The notes: generated by a model not told the origin, from the letters alone. A stretch of DNA of 64,000 nt from Crinalium sp049646245 (GCA_049646245.1 JBARVL010000027.1:124001-188000); one strand, 5' to 3'; shown: positions 41,399 through 50,192, counted from the stretch's first letter. Numbers and translations: made by a program.

Positions 41399-42073
41399 TT
41401 AATCCTTTACAGTTGCCCTCCAGTGCTGAGGATACGTTTTCCAGTTAGAAACAACTGGTATAGACACCTTTGCAATGTCAGAAACAGGAATTGAGTTTAA
41501 ATCGACATCATCTGTTGATAACACAACACTCCCATCTTTCAATTTGAACTGGACTACAGGCGATCGCCATATAGAGTGTTCCGACAAGTTTTCGTAGATA
41601 TCCATCGCGGTAGTGTTCTCTAGTTCTTGGTTTGCCTCTCGTAGTTCTACCCATTCGTGATACTGCTTAATATTCGGAGTACTGGAAAGCCAGTCTTCTC
41701 CTTGTGGGCGACTTTCCCATAAACCACCTATCCGAATGTCTAGCGAATTGAGGAGTTCTATGTCTTGATGAACAGTATCTACTACTTCAAATTCTTTCTC
41801 CTCAATCGCTTTTCTAGCTTTGCGGTATAACTCAATCCAAACGTCTTGCCATTCGGTTCTATATTCCATCCAATATCCACAAGGGAGTTTCGGAGGAATA
41901 GGTAGAGTGGCTTCTTTCTCAAGAGATCTCAGATATATTTGCTCTATTTCAAAAGCCTCGTCCCATTTTACGTAGGTAATGTAGTGCATCCCACTCGTTT
42001 TAGGGGGACATCTTAACGCCGTAAATAATGTAATAGGCTTAATTGGCGCTGACTCAGAAGGTAATGAAAACAT
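41399..42073 (-). CDS. Hypothetical protein, 224 residues
   Basis: Mainly helical with Trp/Tyr-rich segments (GYWMEYRTEWQDVWIELYRK). C-terminal 60 residues are beta-rich (VVQFKLKDGSVVLSTDDVDL). GGTGTATCATTAAAA lies 27 bases upstream. No family is recognised. Confidence 0.62.
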   Translation of the reverse strand: MFSLPSESAPIKPITLFTALRCPPKTSGMHYITYVKWDEAFEIEQIYLRSLEKEATLPIPPKLPCGYWMEYRTEWQDVWIELYRKARKAIEEKEFEVVDTVHQDIELLNSLDIRIGGLWESRPQGEDWLSSTPNIKQYHEWVELREANQELENTTAMDIYENLSEHSIWRSPVVQFKLKDGSVVLSTDDVDLNSIPVSDIAKVSIPVVSNWKTYPQHWRATVKD

Positions 42074-42175
42074 TGTGATTACACTTTAACTTCATACATT
42101 TTAATGATACACCATAGCTAAAAAGCGATCGCACTTCTACAAATGGAAGCTGCGATCGCTTTTTAGTATTATTAG

Positions 42176-42892
42176 TTAAAATTCCCCAAACAATTTGGCG
42201 TATTCCTCAACAGTGAGTTCTTCGTCAGCTTGAGGGTCTAGAGGCACTCTTTTCAGTAGTGCGATCGCCTCTAGTAAGTCAGCCCGTGTCATTCCGCGTA
42301 TATGAGCCATCTCACCCAGTATTTCCCAGGATGAATCAGTTACACGAACGCTCCTGACCCGTCTAGTGTCATCAGACTTGGCGGCAAATTTACCATCTCC
42401 TCCCCTTTTGGGAGCGATCGCGCTCTTAGGAGTTTCTGTTGTTTCACTGTCGTCAAGCGATCGTACACAATCCCGTAACCAGGGAATCGGAGAGGAGGGA
42501 ATCACGAGAGAAGGTTCACCAGCACATCCAAAACTGTAGTACTCGGTGTCTAAGATAACCTGCCACTCACTGCTATTCAAATGTTTAACGAAAAAATAAG
42601 TGCGATCGCCTCCTGGGGCAGCAATTTCTAAACAAATAGCATTGCAATCCCCACCCGTGAAATCTTTAGCAAAAAATGCACTGTAAATATGAACAGGGCT
42701 ATCGCAAAGAAGCGGTACACGGCTATGCAAGTAACTCGATAAAAAATCTGAGATAATCCGGTAATTAAACCTGCCCCGTGCTTTCCCCTTCCAATTTTTT
42801 AGCCAATTAACGAAACCAGTTGAGGTAGCTAATTCAATATCAAGCCCAACAGCTAACTTAATAAGCTGTTCTTTCGTAAGGTCGATAAACAT
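42176..42892 (-). CDS. F..WL-family protein with a C-terminal DNA-binding-like tail
   Basis: Start at 42892 (MFIDLTKEQLIKLAVGLD), the family N-terminal helix, then TGFVNWLKNWKGKARG. After the family domain a linker KRGGDGKFAAKSDD recalls the G-K-F motif of the putative virion proteins, and the last 60 residues (RRVRSVRVTDSSWEILGEMA and a helix GMTRADLLEAIALL) look like a ribbon-helix-helix or MetJ/Arc-like DNA-binding unit. A fusion of the unknown family domain to a DNA-binding tail would be a clue to its function. Confidence 0.65.
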   Translation of the reverse strand: MFIDLTKEQLIKLAVGLDIELATSTGFVNWLKNWKGKARGRFNYRIISDFLSSYLHSRVPLLCDSPVHIYSAFFAKDFTGGDCNAICLEIAAPGGDRTYFFVKHLNSSEWQVILDTEYYSFGCAGEPSLVIPSSPIPWLRDCVRSLDDSETTETPKSAIAPKRGGDGKFAAKSDDTRRVRSVRVTDSSWEILGEMAHIRGMTRADLLEAIALLKRVPLDPQADEELTVEEYAKLFGEF

Positions 42893-42979
42893 TGTGCTTA
42901 GTTGTAATTGCTTTTTAATGATACACCATACGCAATAAAAAACCAGCCCGTAATAGGCTGGTTGGTGCGATCGCTTCAT

Positions 42980-43711
42980 TTAACGACGCGAAAAAACGTG
43001 TGTTTTATCACAACCTTCGTACCCTGAGATATAAGACTCAAAGAACCAAGTCCTCGCCATTTTGTCGTAGTCAATGTACTCAGGATCTAGTCCAACTAAC
43101 TGAACTCGTTCAATAACTTTCTCTTCAGTTAGTTTTTCTCGAACAAAATCAGCTTCGGTTTCGTAACAACCTATATAACGTTGCGAAAATGTTTCCTCGG
43201 TAGCGTCGCTGCCATAGCAGGCATAGAATAGCGCGAAAGGCTGACCATACTTGTAAACAGCATTGCCTAATCGACTAACTTTTTCCAAGCTGTCGTATTC
43301 ACCAAGAGTAATGCCCTTAAAGTTTGATTGACTGTGTATAGCCCATTCTTTACAGGGGTGTCCGTGTTCAGCTACGGGCGACCAGGACAGCATATAGTCA
43401 ATATCTTCCTGAATACCTTCAGGTTCCTGGGTTGCGTCAATCCACATTCCAAATACGTGACCTATGCTATAGGCAGTTAAACAGGCAACGTAGATTTGAG
43501 GCGTATTCTTAAAGCAGGTAATTGGCTGAAAAGGTAGACGACATTTTGCCCCTACCAGTTCATACTCAACACCCGCTAAACCTGCACTTAAAGCAAGCGA
43601 TCGCTCATCTAAATCCTGGGAAAGCAGAATATTTTCATTTTGCTCAACACCATATAATTGTTCCGCTACTAAAGCAGCGTCTTGAGGGGTATGAAATAGT
43701 ACTGCCTTCAT
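42980..43711 (-). CDS. ArdA-like antirestriction protein
   Basis: After about 70 extra N-terminal residues comes a full ArdA pattern: PQIYVACLTAYSIGHVFGMW, IQEDIDYMLSWSP, KEWAIHSQSNFKGITLGEYD, an acidic helix, YIGCYETEADFVREKL, and YIDYDKMARTWFFESYISGY. ArdA proteins mimic B-form DNA and block type I restriction enzymes. The N-terminal extension resembles the one on 47434-48153. No promoter motif directly precedes it. Confidence 0.85.
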   Translation of the reverse strand: MKAVLFHTPQDAALVAEQLYGVEQNENILLSQDLDERSLALSAGLAGVEYELVGAKCRLPFQPITCFKNTPQIYVACLTAYSIGHVFGMWIDATQEPEGIQEDIDYMLSWSPVAEHGHPCKEWAIHSQSNFKGITLGEYDSLEKVSRLGNAVYKYGQPFALFYACYGSDATEETFSQRYIGCYETEADFVREKLTEEKVIERVQLVGLDPEYIDYDKMARTWFFESYISGYEGCDKTHVFSRR

Positions 43712-43781
43712 GTTTATTATTGAATCAGGTTTTTCCGCGACGGAGTGCTGCTAGCACTCCTTTTTTACTATCTGAGCAATA

Positions 43782-44423
43782 CTAAGAACCAAGTCGAATT
43801 ATCTCAGCGATTTCGTTGAGAGATGATGGCTCCAGTAATGCTAGCGGTTGCGAAACGAATGGGTGTGTTTGTTCGATAGACAGCAATACATAGTCACTAC
43901 CGTCCTGCATTCTGAATTCAAAGAAAGGAACCCCGCGATCGCCCTCAACTTCAGCGACTTTAGAGACAAACTTTTCCACCAATTCTTGTACAAACACCTT
44001 TGGCTTGGCATAAAGTGCTTTCCTTACGCTGTAACACAGAGAGGAAGGTAAGCGCCCCTGAATACGATGATTCACGTACAGAAATCCTGGTCGTTTCCCC
44101 TTTTCGTAAACAAGGGAACTAAAAAAGTTACCTATTTTTGTCAAATTGGGAAACAATAAAATGTCGTTGAGTCTATAAGAGGGGTATTGCTTTATTTGCG
44201 GGAAAAACTTCGCCATCTGAGAATCATTTGAGTAAATTCTCGCTAATCTGCAATGCGTTTTATTTGGCGATCGCATCTCCACAAGCCTACAGAACCTCCA
44301 GTAATCATCGGCTTCTGACATCAAATCAGCATTACCATAAAGCCATGCTTCGGCGACGAATCCGTCTGGGTCATAAGCGTAATCAATAAACTCCGACAAA
44401 GGCATCAACTCAGGATCAAGCAT
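43782..44423 (-). CDS. Hypothetical protein, 213 residues
   Basis: Starts MLDPELMPLSEFIDYAYDPD. A helical first half and a strand-rich end (FFEFRMQDGSDYVLLSIE). GGTATATCATTAAA lies upstream. Ends in TAG, after which 18 open codons pass through a hairpin; readthrough is not supported by anything else. Confidence 0.62.
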   Translation of the reverse strand: MLDPELMPLSEFIDYAYDPDGFVAEAWLYGNADLMSEADDYWRFCRLVEMRSPNKTHCRLARIYSNDSQMAKFFPQIKQYPSYRLNDILLFPNLTKIGNFFSSLVYEKGKRPGFLYVNHRIQGRLPSSLCYSVRKALYAKPKVFVQELVEKFVSKVAEVEGDRGVPFFEFRMQDGSDYVLLSIEQTHPFVSQPLALLEPSSLNEIAEIIRLGS

Positions 44424-44511
44424 ACTATTAAGCCAATTCGACTACCCTTTAATGATATACCATAGACACTAAAAAGCCAGCCTATTCCTAGACTGGCGGG
44501 TTACGCAAGGC

Positions 44512-45510
44512 TTAGTTATTGGTTCTACAGGCTTCCGGTATCCAATCTTCACCGCCATGACGCAGGCGATCGCGCAAAATCGAATCAGTATAAATAGTTA
44601 AAGCCTCCTCAACAGATGAAGCCCGAATAGTTGCGCTATAAGATGCGTTTTCATCTTGGTCGTAATTATTCTCGCCTTTGCCAGGGATGGGGATTGGTTC
44701 CTTGGGCGTAATATCTACGTTTGTAACAGTTACCTTCTTCCAGCGCGGACGTTTCCAGCTACTAGGGTAAATTGCTATATCTACTAAATACCTTTTTTCG
44801 GGCAAGTCAATTATTGCTGTAGAGTATTCTTTCTCACCCTGGGCATAGACTTCTTTGCCTAGCACTATGTCATCAAAATGTATAACAATTTGCTGCCAAG
44901 AGAAGCGATCGCCCTCATATCCACCATCATCATGCCAAAGATTGATCCACAATAAGCCTTCAAAAAAGCGAATGCTAGTATCTCTTTCAGACTTTGGTAA
45001 AAACCTACGAGGGAAAAAGTCAAAAGAAAGATAAAGTCCAAACAATCCGCAGCACAGACTTAAGTTAATAGGGTCGTCATAGGGATCTATCGTGAAGTGA
45101 ATCCCGAAAGTACTAGAAGGGATGGCAAATTCAACTCGAAAGGATCTATTGCTATAGCCTTCCCCTCTAGGCATCAAGTAAAAGATGTCACGACGATGGA
45201 AGAAGGATTTGGCGCGATCGCCTCGACGTTTTAGGTTCTGCCCGTTATAGGCTACGAAGTAATTAAGCTTAGTTTTATTTAGGAGAAAGTCCAACCCACT
45301 ATATTTCAAATTTATGAGAAAAAATATTGGCTTCATCCACTCCGTCGTAATTAAATCGCAAAGCCGAATGAGGGGGTTAGCTATTATCTTGTCTCGTTCA
45401 GCCCTCATTTCGTCACTATCTTGTTCAAGCCCTCTATCCATCCAAGCTTGAACCCAATTGTTCCAAGCCTCTCTCTTGTCAGGGTTCCACAATAGCTCCA
45501 ACTCAAACAT
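44512..45510 (-). CDS. Hypothetical protein, 332 residues
   Basis: Start at 45510 (MFELELLWNPDKREAWNNWV) preferred for spacing to AAAGGC. Central beta-rich domain (FEGLLWINLWHDDGGYEGDR) and a C-terminal segment with charged loops. Among the largest proteins of the 29-50 kb region. No family is recognised. Confidence 0.62.
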   Translation of the reverse strand: MFELELLWNPDKREAWNNWVQAWMDRGLEQDSDEMRAERDKIIANPLIRLCDLITTEWMKPIFFLINLKYSGLDFLLNKTKLNYFVAYNGQNLKRRGDRAKSFFHRRDIFYLMPRGEGYSNRSFRVEFAIPSSTFGIHFTIDPYDDPINLSLCCGLFGLYLSFDFFPRRFLPKSERDTSIRFFEGLLWINLWHDDGGYEGDRFSWQQIVIHFDDIVLGKEVYAQGEKEYSTAIIDLPEKRYLVDIAIYPSSWKRPRWKKVTVTNVDITPKEPIPIPGKGENNYDQDENASYSATIRASSVEEALTIYTDSILRDRLRHGGEDWIPEACRTNN

Positions 45511-45597
45511 TTCCATGCCTTTATGCCTAAAACATTTCCTAATGATACCCTATACACACTAAAAAACCAGTCTATTTCTAGACTGGTTGGTGTGCGA

Positions 45598-45850
45598 TTA
45601 CGTTATGCCATAACTAAGAGTTAAAAAGTCTTGGGTTGTGAAGCACTTCTTTGAGAGTGACCTGATCTTCAGGTGTCAAAGCTGCGTTTTCGATAGCTTG
45701 CCTTACAGCATCTGCATCCAAATAGCGCATATTGTCTATAGAGCAGGTTTCAGTGAAGCAAGAATCTCCCGTCACAGCGCAAGCTTGACGGTGAGAGTGT
45801 CAACAACCCATCCAGGGCAGCTTTCAGCAGGCTTTCGCCATCTTCCAGCA
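45598..45850 (-). pseudogene. Small gene broken by an IS-end-like element
   Basis: Fragments read on the minus strand: LEDGESLLKAALDG upstream and, after the 49-base repeat at 45756-45804, MRYLDADAVRQAIENAALTP with a C-terminus ending HNPRLFNS. The pieces are not joined by one normal start-to-stop frame. It follows 45851-46270 directly. Confidence 0.5.
45756..45804 (-). repeat. Dispersed IS200/IS605-type end, near copy of 56213-56260
   Basis: On the minus strand TTGACACTCTCACCGTCAAG then CTTGCGCTGTGACGGGAGAT then TCTTGCTTC. The hairpin arms TCTC(A)CCGTCA / TGACGGGAGA flank an 11-base loop. The copy at 56213 differs by one indel and one substitution. Confidence 0.7.
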
Positions 45851-46270
45851 CTATTTCACTAAGCGGATCTTCCTCGCGACTAAAGCAGTGGGAGAAGTAT
45901 CTTGCCCATCCGACAAAAAACTATCAGTATTCTCGTAAACAGCCAACTCGTTAGCTGCAAATTCGTATGGCTCATCTTCCCTCCACTCAAATTGAGTATC
46001 ATGGTTGCCATCTTCATCACAAGAGCCAACTCTTACAATTCGTACACCCTCTTCTCTCCCCATGTCTATCCGATAAGCTGCTTTATGCCAGCCAACAGGA
46101 CAATCTTTGTCGCCGCAGGGGAAAACGTGCCAGTCACCACATTCAGACTCCCAGAAAAAGTCGTTACTGGGAGCGTTTTTAAAGTATTCATCGAAATTTG
46201 CTGGCGGGTTCTGGTAGTTGTAGCGGTCGAGTACGCGAGAAAGATTTGCGTAAAGCTGTTCTTGGTTCAT
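45851..46270 (-). CDS. Hypothetical protein, 139 residues
   Basis: Start at 46270 (MNQEQLYANLSRVLDRYN) preferred; a GTG at 46306 lies in a HIP1 site. Contains DWHVFPCGDKDCPVGWH, a possible metal site, and an acidic middle. No family is recognised. Probably co-transcribed with 46310-46618. Confidence 0.58.
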   Translation of the reverse strand: MNQEQLYANLSRVLDRYNYQNPPANFDEYFKNAPSNDFFWESECGDWHVFPCGDKDCPVGWHKAAYRIDMGREEGVRIVRVGSCDEDGNHDTQFEWREDEPYEFAANELAVYENTDSFLSDGQDTSPTALVARKIRLVK

Positions 46271-46309
46271 TTGTATTACGTTAGTAAATTGACTGCGATC
46301 GCACAAGGT

Positions 46310-46618
46310 TTAGTGCATACGAGAGGTTCGATTCTCAACAACAGTATCTAACCCTAGCCTTTTCAAATCTTCCTCAAGCTCAGAAGCATTTTCAAAATGT
46401 TCTCCGTTCTCAGGAAAAGTGACCACGAACAAGCGCTTGTTGTCCTTCCACTGGAAAGCGTTAAAACCTGGTCTTAAGCAATACTTGCCTAATAGTTCCT
46501 CCACTCCTTGTGATGGAATATTTTGAAGGGCTAGCGTGATCATTGCGTATTCAACGAAAAGATATGCGCTCGACACAGGGGAAAACTCACTTAGAGCGTC
46601 TAGATGTTCGGCTTTCAT
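46310..46618 (-). CDS. Hypothetical protein, 102 residues
   Basis: Starts MKAEHLDALSEFSPVSSAYL. Alpha/beta with an LFVVTFPENGEHFENASELE segment. Promoter motif TAGTATATCATTA is shared with the divergent gene at 46674. Confidence 0.6.
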   Translation of the reverse strand: MKAEHLDALSEFSPVSSAYLFVEYAMITLALQNIPSQGVEELLGKYCLRPGFNAFQWKDNKRLFVVTFPENGEHFENASELEEDLKRLGLDTVVENRTSRMH

Positions 46619-46673
46619 TTTATTTTGTAATAAACTTATAATGATATACTAACAAATAATTCCAGGAAATTCA

Positions 46674-46961
46674 ATGGCTCAGGAAACACCGGATGCCCCT
46701 GCCAGGGAAGATATTAAAAACAAAATGAGAGGGTTACTAGCGATCGCATCAGAATACGCTCAATCGACCTGGGACACCCCCGTAGGAAGCTACCAAGACA
46801 GGATTAGGGAGGAAGTTAGTGCGATCGCCTCTATGATTGCGGCTCACGCAAAGAGTCAAGACATATTACTTGACGAAGATACCGTTAGAGACGCTGTATA
46901 GGGAAAAGTCGATACGACAGTTTCGGCAATACTGCTAGAACAGCTAGGAATTGAAAAATAA
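46674..46961 (+). CDS. Small protein with an in-frame amber codon (95 codons if read through)
   Basis: ATG 46674 has AGGAA eight bases upstream. A 75-residue frame ends at TAG 46899-46901 (EDTVRDAV), and the same frame continues GKVDTTVSAILLEQLGIEK to TAA at 46959-46961, which is directly followed by the palindrome terminator at 46975. The codon before the amber is GTA, as in 3052-3309. The extension is helical and charge-balanced and ends where the transcript ends, so readthrough is plausible; short TAG-terminated and longer forms may both be made. Function unknown. Confidence 0.65.
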
Positions 46962-46974
46962 GCACTAAAAAGCC

Positions 46975-46994
46975 AACGTGTTGATCAACACGTT
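46975..46994. repeat. GATC-centred palindrome copy 6, bidirectional terminator
   Basis: AGCC-AACGTG...CACGTT-GGCT with flanking A and T tracts, between convergent genes. Confidence 0.85.
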
Positions 46995-47015
46995 GGCTTT
47001 AGATACTAAAGTTGT

Positions 47016-47348
47016 TCATACAGGGAAGAATTCCTGTGCGCCCACACCACCTGGGGCATTAGACTCGACAGTCACACTCAGTCCTGCCGAAACAAGCGCA
47101 TCCTTTACAGCGATCGCAATTTCAAAGTCGTCATACCTTTCAGCGTATTCGATTATGTTAAATCGCGGCGAAGCAAACCTATGATCGTTTATTTGCTTAA
47201 GGAAAAAGTCAGGTCGAACTGCCGCAAAGTCTTGGATCACCTGTAGCGATTGTTCGGCAAGCTCAGAGGTAAATATTACCGCCGTACTTGCGTAACTAGG
47301 TTTTACGAAAACATCCGTCAAAGGGCGCTTGGCTTTAATATCAACCAT
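47016..47348 (-). CDS. Hypothetical protein, 110 residues
   Basis: Starts MVDIKAKRPLTDVFVKPSYA. An alpha/beta protein with an FEIAIAVKDALVSAGLSVTV helix-strand. GGTATATCATTAAGA lies upstream. Flanked on both sides by the GATC palindrome. Confidence 0.6.
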   Translation of the reverse strand: MVDIKAKRPLTDVFVKPSYASTAVIFTSELAEQSLQVIQDFAAVRPDFFLKQINDHRFASPRFNIIEYAERYDDFEIAIAVKDALVSAGLSVTVESNAPGGVGAQEFFPV

Positions 47349-47400
47349 TAAGTTCTAACCTAAATCTTTCTTAATGATATACCACATATAAAAGAAAACC

Positions 47401-47420
47401 AACGTGTTGATCAACACGTT
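47401..47420 (-). repeat. GATC-centred palindrome copy 7, terminator
   Basis: AAACC-AACGTG...CACGTT-GGTTT, at the 3' end of 47434-48153. Confidence 0.85.
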
Positions 47421-47433
47421 GGTTTCTTGTCAA

Positions 47434-48153
47434 TTATGACTCAAAAACGTAAATTCCGTTCTTTTCGCCACTGAGAAAAGAGAAGCCGTCGTTATACTTA
47501 TACTTCTCGGTCAACACTGTTTCTAGGTCAAGGCAGTTAATATTCAGTCCTACCTCACTGAGCTTTTCAAGAGTTCCGTCCTCATTCAGCATCTCACTGA
47601 CAAAAGCATTCTCGCTCGTGTAGTATTTTTTAAATTCCCGATTAAACTGGCTTACTACCTTGCGATAAGGTTCTTTGACGGGATTGTTTTTGTAGAAAAG
47701 TACGAAAGCTTCACCATGCTCTGCGATCGCCCTCCCTAGTTCGCCAATGTCATCCGCATCGTCACCAGAGACTTCGATATCTTCAAAATTTCTGGAGTTT
47801 TCGACTTCCCAGCCCTTGAGATCTTCTTCCGCAGGGCTGCAAGCTAGAAGGCTGTCAATATCATCCGAGATTTCGTACTCGCCCTGGTTGGCGTTTATCC
47901 ACGCCCCGTATTCTAGCCCCTCATCTTCAGCCGCTAGGCAAATGACATAAACAGAAGGCTCTCCTTCATCGGCATTGATTACAGGTGTTGGGCGTTCGAT
48001 TCCTAGCTCCTTAATAGCTGTCCTAATATCGTCAAGATCAATAGATTCGATCGTTACTTCACAGCCTTCTCTAACAGCAGTACCAACAATACCAACACGA
48101 ACCTGACTTTTGAATTTAGCTGCATCGGATTCGCTGACAAACAAGAGTTTCAT
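47434..48153 (-). CDS. Divergent ArdA-like antirestriction protein
   Basis: The N-terminal 75 residues are an extension like that of 42980-43711. Then SVYVICLAAEDEGLEYGAWI, ISDDIDSLLACSPAEEDLKG and IGELGRAIAEHGEAFVLFY follow the ArdA plan. The C-terminal part is less conserved (YKYNDGFSFLSGEK). Strongly acidic, as expected for a DNA mimic. Target specificity cannot be read. Confidence 0.72.
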   Translation of the reverse strand: MKLLFVSESDAAKFKSQVRVGIVGTAVREGCEVTIESIDLDDIRTAIKELGIERPTPVINADEGEPSVYVICLAAEDEGLEYGAWINANQGEYEISDDIDSLLACSPAEEDLKGWEVENSRNFEDIEVSGDDADDIGELGRAIAEHGEAFVLFYKNNPVKEPYRKVVSQFNREFKKYYTSENAFVSEMLNEDGTLEKLSEVGLNINCLDLETVLTEKYKYNDGFSFLSGEKNGIYVFES

Positions 48154-48246
48154 ACTTTTTCAGGTAGTCTTGACTTATTAATGATATACCATGCAACAAT
48201 TAAAAAGCCAGCTTATTTCTAAGCTGGCTGAAGGCGATCGCACTAG

Positions 48247-48609
48247 CTATGGCAATTCGCCCAAAACATATAATCTTACCAACACTGCCATCTTCCTTAA
48301 TTCCCCCCTCACTGTTTCCGAGGACATTGCCTCATACTCCCAGTCGAGATCTATATCGCTGTCTCGTAGGGATAGCAGAAGCCTTTTAAGATAGCTCTTT
48401 TCACCAACTCCCTTGGGCTTTATCTGACAATCGCCAGACGTAATTACTTCAAGTCCGCTTGGAACGTGAGTTATTACCCAGGTCTTGTTACGAGAGTTAT
48501 CGGTATCCTGTTTATGTAGAGCAAGATGTCCGTACACTTCAGCCTCGACATTCCGTTTTTCATTCCCTCGTACTTTTATCTCAATTTTCTGTGTTGTCAT
48601 AACAGTCAT
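48247..48609 (-). CDS. Hypothetical protein, 120 residues
   Basis: Start at 48609 (MTVMTTQKIEIKVRGNEK) with GGAG upstream. Beta-rich first half (VEAEVYGHLALHKQ, then WVITHVPSGLEV), helical second half. Terminators on both sides. No family is recognised. Confidence 0.62.
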   Translation of the reverse strand: MTVMTTQKIEIKVRGNEKRNVEAEVYGHLALHKQDTDNSRNKTWVITHVPSGLEVITSGDCQIKPKGVGEKSYLKRLLLSLRDSDIDLDWEYEAMSSETVRGELRKMAVLVRLYVLGELP

Positions 48610-48679
48610 GTAGCTTTCTCTCCTACTAGCAACAAACAAAAAGCAGTTTGAAAATAAACTGCTTTTTGCGTGATCGCAC

Positions 48680-49081
48680 TTAATTAATTTTCTCCATGAA
48701 GTTAAACGGAACTGAGTGCGTATCTGACTTAAAGCCTGACTTGAATTTAATCAAGGTTTCACGTTCAAGCAAAATTTCAACCACACCTTCTCGGTTAAAA
48801 AAGCCAGTAAAAGATATCCAGAGATGCTCATCTGAGTTTATAGTCGCGATGTACTCATCAGGAATAAGAATTTTGACGCGATCGCCCACAGACAATTTAT
48901 TTCCAAAGCGATCATGGTGATAAAAGTCAACCCAATGATCGATTTCTGGAGACTCTTCGTTAGCGTACCGAGCGTTGCTAGACGCACTATCAAGCGGAAG
49001 AGGGCTTCCTTCTTCAACAACAGAATCAATCCTGCTTTTCCACTTAATAACATACAGTTGTTCCGCTACTGGTTCTGTCAT
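48680..49081 (-). CDS. SH3-like HDRFGNKLSVGDRV protein, copy 1
   Basis: Start at 49081 (MTEPVAEQLYVIKWKSRI). Shares VDFYHHDRFGNKLSVGDRVK and a C-terminal FNFMEKI with 49578-50012 and with the broken gene 49167-49573. The G-N-(K)-L-(S)-(V/I)-GDRVK pattern suggests an SH3-like beta barrel. Function unknown. Confidence 0.68.
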   Translation of the reverse strand: MTEPVAEQLYVIKWKSRIDSVVEEGSPLPLDSASSNARYANEESPEIDHWVDFYHHDRFGNKLSVGDRVKILIPDEYIATINSDEHLWISFTGFFNREGVVEILLERETLIKFKSGFKSDTHSVPFNFMEKIN

Positions 49082-49166
49082 ATTTCCTCTCATGTGTATA
49101 TACATTAATGATATACCATAGACACTAAAAAGCCAGCCCGTAATAGGCTGGCTAAGGCGATCACAC

Positions 49167-49573
49167 TTAATCGACTCTTTCTATTAAGTCGAAAGTGATA
49201 ACGCAGTTAGTAGTTTCTCCATTAGGCGATTCAAACGCAACCGCCGTTCCATTTTTTTAACAGGGCTGCGGCAGTCCCAGTTTCACCAATTAGTTTGCTA
49301 ATAATTTCAAGAGGGGGGTTGCTCTTTAGTGAGCAAGTTGTGCGACTCTTTTGGGTCGATAATCTTTACGCGATCGTCGACAGACAACTTAAGCCCGTTG
49401 CGATCATGATGCCAGTGCTTAAACCAGTACACCATCCTGCGGTTACGGTTCCCATTAATTGTACGTTTCCTAGCGATCGCGTAAGGAACAGGAAATGGTT
49501 CCTCGCCTCGATTAGAGCAGTTTTTGAACCCCTGATAAACAACGTACAATTGTTCGGTTAGTCCCCCTGGCAT
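49167..49573 (-). pseudogene. SH3-like protein copy 2, double frameshift at homopolymers
   Basis: From ATG 49573 (MPGGLTEQLYVVYQGFKN) the frame stops early at a C6 run (about 49308-49316), and the following frame stops again after an A7 run (about 49250). Removing one base from each run restores a complete paralog: HWHHDRNGLKLSVDDRVKI, then LEIISKLIGETGTAAALLKN, ending TFDLIERVD. Both errors are one extra base in a homopolymer, so either sequence error or true decay must be considered. It starts five bases after 49578-50012 ends. Confidence 0.65.
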
Positions 49574-49577
49574 AATC

Positions 49578-50012
49578 TTATTTCCTTGTTGTTTTTTCCA
49601 TAAGTTCAATCTTTTCCATTAAATTGAATGGAATCGAGCAAACTTCTGACCTACTAGAATCTACTTCAAGCTTAATCAATGTCGTGCCTTCAGGCACACC
49701 TTCAACAATGCCTTCTTTAGCGGTGTATTCCCCAAAAGATACAAGCGGATGTGGGCTTGTGTGCAAAATATCGAAGTAGTTTTTAGGAATTGTAACTTTG
49801 ACGCGATCGCCGATAGATAGTTTATTCCCAAAGCGATCGTGATGATAAAAATCAGCAACATGATCTACTTCAGGTACAATATCGCTCAATTCTTCAAGTA
49901 TTTCATCTGCACGGTTTCTAGTGCCTGCGGAGATAGTGGTTGTGTGCTTGTCAAACACTTCAGTACCTTTCAACTTGAATTTATAGAGGTACATCTGTCT
50001 TTTAACTTCCAT
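49578..50012 (-). CDS. SH3-like HDRFGNKLSIGDRV protein, copy 3
   Basis: Starts MEVKRQMYLYKFKLKGTEVF. Has DFYHHDRFGNKLSIGDRVKV and a C-terminal IPFNLMEKIELMEKTTRK that looks like a small duplication of MEK. GGTATATCATTAAAG lies upstream. First gene of a two-gene operon with the broken copy. Confidence 0.68.
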   Translation of the reverse strand: MEVKRQMYLYKFKLKGTEVFDKHTTTISAGTRNRADEILEELSDIVPEVDHVADFYHHDRFGNKLSIGDRVKVTIPKNYFDILHTSPHPLVSFGEYTAKEGIVEGVPEGTTLIKLEVDSSRSEVCSIPFNLMEKIELMEKTTRK

Positions 50013-50192
50013 AAATTTCCCGCAATAACTTTGCTTTACATCTTTAATGATATACCATAGTGAAGTTTTTTAAGGAGAAAAATATTAAAAGTAGGGGCGA
50101 TCGTTACAATAATTCGATGGCATAGGGAATAGGCAAGCGATAAAATGGGCGAGAGGGTAAAATTTTATTTTCCTAACAATAAAGAACAGACT

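Noticed and set aside
43765..43784. TAG end of 43782-44423 followed by 18 open codons
   Set aside because: The extension passes through a strong hairpin and has no protein-like support; counted as normal termination.
45638..45862. 74-residue plus-strand frame over the broken gene at 45.6-45.85 kb
   Set aside because: It is antisense to the recognisable remnant and crosses the IS-end repeat.
46318..46336. GAGAGGTTCGATTCTCAAC looks like a tRNA T arm
   Set aside because: The stem does not pair in register and no other cloverleaf part is present; the bases are the 3' codons of gene 46310-46618.
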